Shown here: positions 8,891 to 16,532 of the stretch, piece by piece | Position numbering within the stretch: position 1 is the first letter of the stretch | How the letters are laid out: each line of letters starts with the position of its first letter | From: Paenibacillus sp. GP183 | GTDB taxonomy: Bacteria > Bacillota > Bacilli > Paenibacillales > NBRC-103111 | Assembly: GCF_900104695.1 (NCBI RefSeq) | Contig: NZ_FNSW01000001.1 | Coordinates: forward strand, 2,170,001 to 2,234,000 | Direction of reading: 5' to 3' | Length of the DNA: 64,000 nucleotides | The notes under the pieces: model-generated | What the model was told of the DNA's origin: nothing | The model's input: the letters and a program-made list of their open reading frames with translations, nothing else | The model's database searches: none | Made by a program: the position numbers and the translations under genes

Positions 8891-9824
8891 TTACTGCGCA
8901 CCTTTCCATTCTTCGTCTAGCAAATCAAGTTGAATTGCGGCGGCGGTCGTTGCTCCACTCGAAGCGGCGGATATTAACTGATATGATGTACTCGCCGCAT
9001 CCCCTGCTGAGTAAATGCCCGTAACATTCGTCCGCCCCATTGGGTCTGTAACAATCGTTGAGAAGGGACCGTTGTCAGACACTTCGCAACCAAGTGAAGC
9101 TGGAATGGAATTGGCTTGAACCAACTTTGTTATAAAGAAAATCCCTTCACACTCGATTGCTGCATCTGTTTTAAAGGTAATCCTTTTAACCAAGCCCTGA
9201 GTTGATTCAATTTGTTTTATTGTGTCTTGACTAGTCAAGACACTGTGGCGCTCTAAATCAGCGAGTTGATCCGCTGTTAAGAATTGCGAACCATTGGTAA
9301 GAAGCGTAATGCGCTTTGTCCAGCCACTGATGACTTTTACTAAGTGCAAAACCATTTGGTTTGTTCCTATTACACAAATGTGTTTGTCCCTTAACTCCCA
9401 ACCGTCACAAAAGGGGCAAACAAATGCACTTGTGCCATAAACCTCAACGAGTCCCTCGATATTAGGCAATACGTCCTTCATTCCAGTAGCAAACAAGACT
9501 TTTCGACTACGGACAACACTTCCGGATTCCGCAACAACGTGGAAATCCCCGTCACTTCCAGACACAGAACTGACAATGCCTGATTCAAACCGAAGGGTAT
9601 TGTAAAATTTGTTCCTTTGCAATTCGACGAAATTCGTTAGGTGAAATTCCGTCACGCGTCAGAAATCCGTGTGATTCATGGGTCACTCTATTTCTAGGCA
9701 TTTCTTCATCGATAACCACCACGCTTCTCCTTGCACGACCGAGAACCAAAGCGGCATTTAATCCTGCGGGACCGCCGCCCACAATTACAACATCCGTTGG
9801 TAAATTCGAATCCTTTAAACACAT
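8891..9824 (-). pseudogene. Thioredoxin-reductase-like FAD/NAD(P) oxidoreductase, frameshifted
   Basis: The N-terminal part (from 9824) has the FAD-binding DVVIVGGGPAG motif. The C-terminal part in another frame has the redox pair CPFC followed by DGWELRD, the NAD(P)-domain segment, and the FAD motif TNVTGIYSAGDAA. The first frame ends QILQYPSV-stop near 9585 and the second resumes at RFESGIVSSV, so the intact protein would be about 310 residues. Loss of one CGGTT copy from a TCGGTTCGGTTT string would explain the shift near 9590. CPFC replaces the CATC of classical thioredoxin reductases. It lies directly downstream of an Rrf2-family remnant, a common pairing. Confidence 0.75.
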
Positions 9825-9987
9825 AATTATAGATCTCCAATATACATAATTGATTCGCGAAGTCACTCGTATTGGCTATTAGTAATGACTCGTCGAGTAC
9901 TGATTGAATGCTGTGTTGTGATAAGTAATTATTTAGTTTTTCTTCAGCACCACGTAATACCTGTTGGACAAGACATCCGCTACTCAA
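9825..9987 (-). pseudogene. Rrf2-family regulator, C-terminal remnant
   Basis: The minus strand encodes GCLVQQVLRGAEEKLNNYLS followed by HSIQSVLDESLL, which resembles the C-terminal helix of Rrf2-family repressors. The winged-helix N-terminal half is missing, and the sequence runs into the 21-bp minisatellite. The frame stays open into the start of the reductase gene, so the original stop is unclear. It was probably the regulator of the adjacent reductase. Confidence 0.5.
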
Positions 9988-9998
9988 TGGATTCTTTG

Positions 9999-10181
9999 TT
10001 TTATCGTTGTTATACGCAGATTTATCGTTGTTATACGCAGATTTATCGTTGTTATACGCAGATTTATCGTTGTTATACGCAGATTTATCGTTGTTATACG
10101 CAGATTTATCGTTGTTATACGCAGATTTATCGTTGTTATGCGCAGATTTATTATGCGCAGATTTATCGTTGTTATGCGCAT
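9999..10181. repeat. 21-bp minisatellite, about 8.5 copies
   Basis: The unit ATTTATCGTTGTTATACGCAG repeats head to tail. The first six or so units are almost perfect, the seventh has TATGCGCAG, one unit is shortened to 15 bp (10146-10160), and the last is partial. Because 21 is a multiple of 3 and the unit has no stop in several frames, it creates false repetitive ORFs on both strands (for example IYRCYTQ). There are no variable spacers, so it is not a CRISPR array. It abuts the truncated Rrf2 gene. Confidence 0.9.
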
Positions 10182-10304
10182 GAAATAATGCGTGTTGGTT
10201 CTGTTTAAAGTTAGAACTATTTTAGTTGGTTTCACTTTTCAGACAACAGCATTTAAGCTCTAATAACAAATCCTCTCTGTCTTCTGATGCCAAAGATGTT
10301 CTGA

Positions 10305-11792
10305 TTAATGATTCATCATCATGGCGGGATCCGGCATATCTTCATCTTGATTATCATTATGATTGACCTTAGGCTTACGCAGGATAATGCTTAATACTGT
10401 ACCTGCTGCAACGATGCTCGCTATCAGTAAAAAGGTATTACCGAAGGCGTGCGATAGTGTATTCAGCATATTACCTTCAACTCCCACCTCAGTCGAGCCG
10501 TAATTTACTCGGGATGCAAAATACCCTGTTAGGCCAGCAATGGAAAAGGACATAACGACCTGCTGGGTCGCAGAGGTTAACGGAGTCACCCGGCTCACGA
10601 GCCTTTTCGGTGCGGAGTTCAATACATGGGTATTCAGTGTCATCATGCAAAAGCCCATTCCGGCTCCCAACAAGCCAATTGGAACCATGACCAGTGCGAT
10701 TGGTGTATCCAGGCCAATTTGCGAAAGGGAGAATACCGAAATCGAAATTAAAGAAAGCCCTGTTAAAGCTATCGGACGAACACCCCATTTGTCGAATAGC
10801 CGCCCTCCAATTGGCATGAAAAGTACTGCACAAATCTCCATCGGTAAAGTAGTCAGTCCGCTCTCTAGTGGAGTGAAACCCCTGACATTTTGAAGGTATA
10901 ACGGGATCATTAGGATTGATCCGAACAAGGCAGTTTGCGCAATCCACGTTATAATAATGCTACGGGTAAAATCAGAAGAGCGGAACACTCGCAGCTCCAA
11001 CAACGGTTGTTTCTGTAAAAGCTCCACAATGATAAAAAGAAGGAGAGCTAATCCGCCTACGATCAACCCGGTTAATGTTCGAGTGGAGCCCCAGTCTGTT
11101 CCTCCTTCGCTCACTCCGAATGCTAGCATGGCGAACGCGACAGGAGCCAAAATCATCCCAAAGATATCGAGTGCGGGCGTTCTTTGTCGTTCAAGATTAG
11201 GTAAAAATTTAAATCCTACTAAAAGTGCCACAATACCAATTGGAAGATTGATTAAAAATATCCAATGCCACGTTGCAACTTCGATCAACCAACCTGATAA
11301 AACCGGGCCAATAACTGGGGCCAGCAGCATGGGAATGCCTAGCATGCCCATAACGGAGCCTCGTTTGTTTTCTGGCGCCAATTTGTAAACCATAGCTATT
11401 CCAATAGGCGAGACCATACCACCGCCGATACCTTGAATGACACGGAACAAGATAAGCTGCTCGGGCGTTTGAGCTAAAGCACAGAGGACTGAGCCCAATG
11501 TGAACAAGGCAATGGTAATCAAGAAAATGCGCTTCGCTCCAAATTTATCGGTCATCCAGCCCGCAAGCGGGATCACGGCAGATAAAGCCAGCGTGTAGCC
11601 GGTAATTGTCCACTGAATGATTTTGAGTGAACTACTGAAATACTTTTGCAAATTAGGGACGGCTACATTGACGATAGTGCTGTCCAGAATGACCATTATC
11701 ATCCCAAGAATAACGGCAACAAGCGGAGCCAAAATCGATTTGATGGAGAATTCCGATTGTGATGTTGATTGTGAGGAGTTTGGTGTAGACAT
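10305..11792 (-). CDS. MFS multidrug exporter, DHA2 (EmrB/QacA) family
   Basis: A membrane protein of 495 residues with about 14 predicted transmembrane helices. It carries the DHA2 signature ILDSTIVNVAVP in the first helix, GWMTDKFGAKR between helices 2 and 3, and RVIQGIGGGMVSPIG in helix 4. Family members export drugs using the proton gradient, and the substrate here is unknown. The ATG at 11792 has GAGG 10 bases upstream. It is the last gene of a minus-strand run with a methyltransferase and a serine hydrolase, which together may be a small resistance or detoxification cluster. Confidence 0.88.
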   Translation of the reverse strand: MSTPNSSQSTSQSEFSIKSILAPLVAVILGMIMVILDSTIVNVAVPNLQKYFSSSLKIIQWTITGYTLALSAVIPLAGWMTDKFGAKRIFLITIALFTLGSVLCALAQTPEQLILFRVIQGIGGGMVSPIGIAMVYKLAPENKRGSVMGMLGIPMLLAPVIGPVLSGWLIEVATWHWIFLINLPIGIVALLVGFKFLPNLERQRTPALDIFGMILAPVAFAMLAFGVSEGGTDWGSTRTLTGLIVGGLALLLFIIVELLQKQPLLELRVFRSSDFTRSIIITWIAQTALFGSILMIPLYLQNVRGFTPLESGLTTLPMEICAVLFMPIGGRLFDKWGVRPIALTGLSLISISVFSLSQIGLDTPIALVMVPIGLLGAGMGFCMMTLNTHVLNSAPKRLVSRVTPLTSATQQVVMSFSIAGLTGYFASRVNYGSTEVGVEGNMLNTLSHAFGNTFLLIASIVAAGTVLSIILRKPKVNHNDNQDEDMPDPAMMMNH

Positions 11793-11865
11793 GTGTAATT
11801 TTCCTCGCCCTCTTATTTTTTATTTCAATCCGGATGGAATCAAAACGGCTTCAAATCGTTGAATG

Positions 11866-12420
11866 TCATTTTTGGATAACCATAACGTAGTGTGATCCGG
11901 ATTGGCTGACGGAACTTAAAACCTGAAGCCCATTTTCCTCCATTGCCTGCCTCATCTGAAAAGAGTGAATCCGGTGCTGCTCAGTTGTTGTTTTCTCCCA
12001 CTCTACACATAAACATCGACCACCTTCTCTCAAGACTCTCGCAATTTCGCTAATCGCTAGTTTGAGGTTGTCAGTCTCATGAAGAACAAGGGAAGCGATG
12101 ATTCGGTCCACTGCCCCATCCTCAAGCGGAATATGTTCAAGCGCTCCTTGAATTGTGCGAATATTTGTCAGGTTTCCTTTCTCCGCTTTACTTTCAATCA
12201 CCTCAAGCATACTCGGTTCCACATCAAGAGCATAAACCACGCCCTCTGTCTGTGCGGCGGCAGGAATAGCAAAGTATCCAGTACCTGCTCCGATATCCAA
12301 TACCGATACGGTACCGTTCACATCAAGTAGGCTAAGCAAGGTTTCCGCAGGAAACAAAGCTCTTCGTTCCGGGCTTTCAAGCTTGGCTATAAGTTCAGGA
12401 TTAAACTTTCTTTGATTCAT
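11866..12420 (-). CDS. Class I SAM-dependent methyltransferase
   Basis: A protein of 184 residues with motif I VLDIGAGTGYF (40-50), YALDVEPSM for the ribose-binding acidic residue, and the ALEHIPLEDGAVDRIIASLVLHE region of Methyltransf_11/25 enzymes. It is shorter than UbiE and has no assignable substrate. GAGGTG precedes the ATG at 12420. It lies 15 bp after the broken serine hydrolase and 73 bp before the MFS exporter, so the three are likely co-transcribed. Confidence 0.82.
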   Translation of the reverse strand: MNQRKFNPELIAKLESPERRALFPAETLLSLLDVNGTVSVLDIGAGTGYFAIPAAAQTEGVVYALDVEPSMLEVIESKAEKGNLTNIRTIQGALEHIPLEDGAVDRIIASLVLHETDNLKLAISEIARVLREGGRCLCVEWEKTTTEQHRIHSFQMRQAMEENGLQVLSSVSQSGSHYVMVIQK

Positions 12421-12435
12421 AACTACACCTCATTT

Positions 12436-13613
12436 TTACGTGTTTTTTCCCGAAATACTCAGAGATTCGCGCACTGCGCGTATTACTCGTCTATCCGTAG
12501 CTTCATCCCCGGGACCCCAGGTCAACTTATTTTTCGTCAAAGCTAGAGCAAATCGGTTCTCAGGATCAGCGAAACCAATTGAACCTCCGGAGCCCTCATG
12601 TCCGAATACCCCAACGTAATCTCCCATCGGAGAGAGCGGTCCTCCGAGCCAATAACCAAGACCTTTCCGAACAGGACTATCAAACATGACGACATCCGGT
12701 TCTTCCGTTTGGAGTGTAGCAGCAATTCGAGTCCGCTCCGGTGGCAGAAGCCGTAATCCGTCAACACCCTCACCACAAAGTGCAGCATAATGGCGAGCAA
12801 GAGCGCGCGCGCTTACAATAGCCCCTGCACCGGGTATTGAAGCTTGTCGAATATCCGAGCGGTTCCAGAATTCGCTGCCAGGCTCCATTCCCTTTGGAAT
12901 AACCTGATTTATCAAATGCCCTTCCGAAAAGGCATCGCCCATCAGAAATTCGCTACCAATTCGCGCGATGCGCGACTCCATTTCTTTCGGTATACCGAAA
13001 TACAAATCCGTCATTCCTAAAGGCATACAAATTTCCTCCTGGACAATTTGAGCGAGTGATCTACCGTCTACTTGACGAGCAACTTCACCTAAAATCCATC
13101 CCTGCGTTAAGGCATGGTAGCCGGTTTTCGTTTTGGGCGTCCAAAGTGGTTTAAGTTTTTCAATTGCTTTAATCATGAAGTCCCAATCGCATACCATCTC
13201 AGGGGTTACCCCTCTAGGCATCTGAGGTATGCCAGCCTGATGGGTTAAAACGTCGCGGACCGTGATGCTCTCTTTACCATGCGCCGCGAATTCTGGCCAA
13301 TAAAAAGAAACAGGCACATCGTAATCTAGCATTCTTGCTTCAGCTAATTGATGAATGACGGTTGAAACAATCCCTTTACCTGATGAGTAAACGGTAAAAA
13401 GCGTATACCAGTCACGGGCTGCTTAGTTGTGTCATCTGCAATTCCGGCCCATGCGTCAATAACCAGCTTGCCATCCAAGTACACGGCAACTTGCAAGCCC
13501 TTTTCAGTCCCGCTATGAACCAGTTCATCGAGAAGCGTTTGAATACGAGCTTGCGGTTCTGACATCAAGTCATATCTGTATGGCAATTGTTCGTTAAATT
13601 GTTTGGAATCCAT
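12436..13613 (-). pseudogene. Serine hydrolase (beta-lactamase/esterase family), frameshifted
   Basis: The N-terminal part from 13613 (MDSKQFNEQLPYRYDLMSEP, later DGKLVIDAWAGIADD) and the C-terminal part (RMLDYDVPVSFYWPEF, DVLTHQAGIPQMP, YHALTQGWILGEV) are in different frames. One missing base near 13406 joins them as TGDTLFTVYSSGKGIVS. The shift falls just before the catalytic S-x-x-K (SSGK), so the product would lack its nucleophile. An intact protein would be about 392 residues, similar to EstB-type esterases and class C beta-lactamases. GGAGG precedes the ATG at 13613. Confidence 0.78.
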
Positions 13614-13796
13614 TAGTAAAATCCTCCTTGTGTTAAAAGATTGAACGAAACCGGCTATGTGTCTCCGAATAATGAAGCTAAAATACACGTTACGGCCGTC
13701 ATACAAACAGCGAGGATACTCCTCCAATGTACCAGCTGATGAGCGCAAGGCTTGATTAAGCCTACTTATAAACTAATCTGCCCTAAATAAATAAAG

Positions 13797-13930
13797 TGCA
13801 GTTAACCTCAAAAAAATCACTTAATTTTGCATATACAATGAACGGCGCCTGTTCATTTGCAAATGCCATACTGCAATATAACTAAGCACAGTATGAAGTG
13901 AAATAAAATGCAGTTACAATTTAACTGCAA
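13797..13930. promoter_or_regulatory. Dyad-rich promoter region between the Rrf2 gene and the hydrolase operon
   Basis: A near-perfect operator-like dyad, TGCAGTTA-N5-TAACTGCA, lies at 13909-13929, and a further half site TGCAGTTAA at 13797. A second inverted repeat, CATACTG and CAGTATG, spans 13867-13895. The adjacent Rrf2 gene is the obvious candidate to bind here. No binding data exist; this is inferred from symmetry and position. Confidence 0.4.
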
Positions 13931-13992
13931 TCCACTCAGACACAGTATAAGGGTTGTGAAGATACATTGCAAGCGGGAAAAGAAAAAATTGA

Positions 13993-14493
13993 CTAGGTGA
14001 AATCGATATCTTTCATCACTTCTGCTAATGTGTGCTGATTAAGCAGCATAATTGTCTGCTTTTGTATTTCCTCCTTAATGGATAGAAGCCGCATTTCAAG
14101 CTCTTTCGCGTAGGTACCACAACCTGCTTGCGTTTCCGATTCGCAGCATGCTTCCATTCTCGTACCTCGCTTCTTACCCTCGATTCCGCAATCTATATTC
14201 ATTTCCTGCTCAACGCAAGCCGAATCATCTACAGCCAAGAAAATATCCGCAAGGGTAATATGATTCGGATCACGTAGCAAACTATATCCCCCATCACGTC
14301 CTTCTCTTGCTTCAACAATACTTGCTTGAGCAAGCTGTATCAAAACCCTTCGGAGAAAAGTCGCATGGGAATTCACTTTTTTGGCAATGACCACGCTGGA
14401 TAACGCTCCGCCGCTTTGCGCAAGCCAAATAAGGGCGTGAACGGCAATCCCGAATCGAGGTGGTCCAATTTTAATGCTACTGTTTATACCCAC
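13993..14493 (-). CDS. Rrf2-family transcriptional regulator, cysteine-rich
   Basis: A protein of 166 residues. The N-terminal winged helix has RFGIAVHALIWLAQSGG, HATFLRRVLIQLAQA and the wing EAREGRDGGYSLLRDP. After DIFLAVDD it has five cysteines (93, 102, 116, 117, 125), which could bind a metal or iron-sulfur cluster or act as a thiol switch; their spacing differs from the IscR triad. The C-terminal helix forms the dimer. The GTG start at 14493 is strongly supported by AAAGGAGGAGGG just upstream. The gene precedes the hydrolase-methyltransferase-exporter run. Confidence 0.82.
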   Translation of the reverse strand: MGINSSIKIGPPRFGIAVHALIWLAQSGGALSSVVIAKKVNSHATFLRRVLIQLAQASIVEAREGRDGGYSLLRDPNHITLADIFLAVDDSACVEQEMNIDCGIEGKKRGTRMEACCESETQAGCGTYAKELEMRLLSIKEEIQKQTIMLLNQHTLAEVMKDIDFT

Positions 14494-14932
14494 AATGATC
14501 CCTCCTCCTTTGCAGTTTATCTCAATATCGCGCAATAAAGCAAGAAACGATCAATTCCGCGGCAACCTCGACGCCATATATGCGGAAAGTCCTGGAAATT
14601 TAGATGTATGACCCCTATTTACCCAGAGAAAAACGAAGAACGGCCCTTTCGCAAATGATGCGAACAGAGGCCGTTTTTTTTGCATTGTTCCACGGAAGAT
14701 GCTAATCAGCTGCCGCGTGAAAGTGGATCCATCCACTACTCCTGAATAGTGACCCCCGCCCTGTCAAGTTAGGGGCATTCCGTTTACTTTTGCAAACTTC
14801 ATTAAAGAACTCTTACAACCATTAAACAACTTAATCACTAGTTAAAGGACTCTATTTATCATTAAAGATCTCTAATTATCTACATCATTTTTTTTCATTT
14901 CACAACTTTGTAATACACTGTTCAATCCTCTA
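14494..14932. other. Intergenic region upstream of the cyd operon
   Basis: It contains copy B of the hairpin repeat (14627-14709). It also has a short stretch near 14750-14785 (GTGACCCCCGCCCTGTCAAG) that looks like an insertion-sequence end, but I cannot pair it with a partner. The AT-rich tract 14800-14930 has repeated CATTAAA and ATTAAAG strings. No gene is supported here. Confidence 0.35.
14627..14709. repeat. Dispersed hairpin repeat, copy B
   Basis: It matches 8685-8763 from the AGAAAAAC lead-in through the hairpin to CATTGTTCCACGGAA, with a few substitutions and single-base indels. The stem is AACGGCC...GGCCGTT followed by eight T. No gene on either strand ends here, so it does not act as the terminator of an existing gene. 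Confidence 0.6.
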
Positions 14933-14992
14933 TCACAATTGTTGTGAATTTAATCACATACTTTCAATTAAAACGTGTAATATAATAGATAT
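14933..14992 (+). promoter_or_regulatory. cyd promoter with FNR/Rex-like operator
   Basis: TTGTGAATTTAATCACAT (14942-14959) fits both the FNR/CRP form TGTGA-N6-TCACA and the Rex form TTGTGA-N6-TCACAA. A further half site TCACAA at 14933-14938 overlaps it. An extended -10 (TATAAT, 14981-14986) follows without a good -35. With a start near 14992 the dyad centre lies at about -41.5, the usual position for class II activation. cyd genes are known targets of Rex, and FNR uses this spacing; which protein binds here is inferred. Confidence 0.6.
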
Positions 14993-15024
14993 CTCCACTA
15001 TTTCCTTAATGGCAGGTGACCTCG

Positions 15025-15123
15025 ATGGATAAATTCAAAAAACAGGAAAAAGCACTGATCATCGTATGTATGGTCGTGGCTGCCGTCATGCTTCTTTCGT
15101 TTATCCGCCACCTTTTTTCATAA
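15025..15123 (+). CDS. Small membrane peptide upstream of cydA
   Basis: An ORF of 32 codons: a charged N-terminus (MDKFKKQEK) followed by one hydrophobic helix (ALIIVCMVVAAVMLLSFI) and a short RHLFS tail. A GCAGGTGACC site precedes the ATG, and cydA starts 59 bases after the stop, downstream of the same promoter. It could be an extra small subunit of the oxidase, a translated leader or a chance ORF. The clear positive-inside single-helix design supports a real membrane peptide. I know of no named family. Confidence 0.5.
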   Translation: MDKFKKQEKALIIVCMVVAAVMLLSFIRHLFS

Positions 15124-15182
15124 GCGTTTCACGTGTATCCATTACGATTAATAAAGATTAGCATCTAAAGGAGTTGATCTGC

Positions 15183-16532
15183 ATGGCTTACGATCCGGTG
15201 CTTTACAGCCGCATGCTGACGGAGCTGACGCTCGGGTTTCACATCATTTTCGCGACCATCGGGGTCGGCGTTCCGATCATGATCGCACTGGCCGAATGGA
15301 CGGGCATCCGGCGGGGCGATCCTTACTACACGCTGATGGCTCGCCGCTGGGCGCGCGGCTTTGTGATCACCGTCGCCGTCGGCGTTGTCACCGGCACGGC
15401 CATAGGCTTGCAGCTCAGCTTGCTGTGGCCAAGCTTCATGCGGATTGCCGGTCAGGCTATCGCGCTGCCGCTGTTTTTGGAAACCTTCGCCTTCTTCTTT
15501 GAGGCGATCTTTCTTGGGATCTACCTGTACACCTGGGATCGCTTCAAAAAACCGATCACTCACTTCCTGCTCGTGATTCCCGTCATCATCGGTTCGTCGA
15601 TGTCCGCCTTTTTCATCACAACCGTGAACGCGTTCATGAATATGCCGCAAGGCTTCAAGCTCAAAGACGGCGCCATTACAGATATTCAGCCGCTTGTGGC
15701 GATGTTCAATCCGGCTACACCGACGAAGGTCTCTCACGTGCTGGCTTCCTCCTACATGACCTGTGCCTTTATCTTGGCCGCTATTGCTGCTTACTCTCTG
15801 CTCAAAAAACGCAACAATCTCTACCACCGCAAAGCGCTCAAGCTCACTATGACAGCTGCACTCATATTCTCAATTTCAACCGCTTTAATTGGAGACTTGT
15901 CCGGTAAATTCCTGGCCAAATACCAACCGGAGAAGCTGGCTGCGGCGGAATGGCATTTTGAAACAGCAAACAAGGTACCACTCGTCTTGGGCGGCATCCT
16001 TACCAAAGATAATGAAATCAAGTATGGGCTTAAGCTCCCCTATGCGCTTAGCATTTTAGCTGGCGACTCTCCATATGCGAAGGTACAAGGCTTAAATGCA
16101 ACTCCTGTTAACGAACGTCCGCCGCTGTTTGTCCATTACCTATTTGACTCGATGGTCACAATTGGCATTTTCCTTGCGTTTCTTTCGATGCTTTACCTTT
16201 GGATGGTTCGTAAGTTCAAGAACGGCAAGTATCCGCGCTGGTTATTACGGCTCATCGTCTGGTCCGGACCGCTGGCCATGCTCGGAATTGAATTCGGCTG
16301 GGTCTATGCCGAGGTCGGCCGACAGCCCTGGATCCTGAGGGGCTATATGAAAACACACGAAGGAGCGACTACCTCCACCCACGTAGATTTAATGCTGGTA
16401 TTGTTCTGTTTGCTCTACTTCGTACTTGGATTCACAGCCATCAAGGTATTGAGCAAGCTGTTCAAAAACAGTAAAGTACATGAGGAATTAATCGCAGTCG
16501 GAATCGAGAAAGAAGGAGATGAACCGCGATGA
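15183..16532 (+). CDS. cydA: Cytochrome bd ubiquinol oxidase subunit I
   Basis: A protein of 449 residues, the length of the short-Q-loop type seen in Geobacillus and Bacillus. It reduces oxygen to water with quinol electrons in the plasma membrane. Likely heme ligands are His20 (LGFHIIF), His185 (VSHVLASS) and Met324 (FDSMVTIG), close to the Geobacillus positions 21, 186 and 325. GWVYAEVGRQPWILRG is the conserved late motif. The start at 15183 has AAAGGAG 9 bases upstream. Its stop overlaps the cydB start (ATGA), so the two are translationally coupled. Confidence 0.97.
   Translation: MAYDPVLYSRMLTELTLGFHIIFATIGVGVPIMIALAEWTGIRRGDPYYTLMARRWARGFVITVAVGVVTGTAIGLQLSLLWPSFMRIAGQAIALPLFLETFAFFFEAIFLGIYLYTWDRFKKPITHFLLVIPVIIGSSMSAFFITTVNAFMNMPQGFKLKDGAITDIQPLVAMFNPATPTKVSHVLASSYMTCAFILAAIAAYSLLKKRNNLYHRKALKLTMTAALIFSISTALIGDLSGKFLAKYQPEKLAAAEWHFETANKVPLVLGGILTKDNEIKYGLKLPYALSILAGDSPYAKVQGLNATPVNERPPLFVHYLFDSMVTIGIFLAFLSMLYLWMVRKFKNGKYPRWLLRLIVWSGPLAMLGIEFGWVYAEVGRQPWILRGYMKTHEGATTSTHVDLMLVLFCLLYFVLGFTAIKVLSKLFKNSKVHEELIAVGIEKEGDEPR

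Noticed and set aside
9999-10181. Possible CRISPR array
   Set aside because: The 21-bp units are contiguous with no variable spacers, and no cas genes are nearby. It is a minisatellite.
9885-10235. Repetitive ORFs on both strands across the minisatellite
   Set aside because: They exist only because the unit length is a multiple of three. They have no ribosome binding site or family similarity.
6799-14493. Complete restriction or other defence system
   Set aside because: The helicase has no methylase, nuclease or specificity gene beside it, and the neighbours are metabolic or transport genes and pseudogenes.
14745-14790. Insertion-sequence end (GTGACCCCCGCCCTGTCAAG)
   Set aside because: It is suggestive of an IS terminus, but no partner end or transposase was found, so it is not called.
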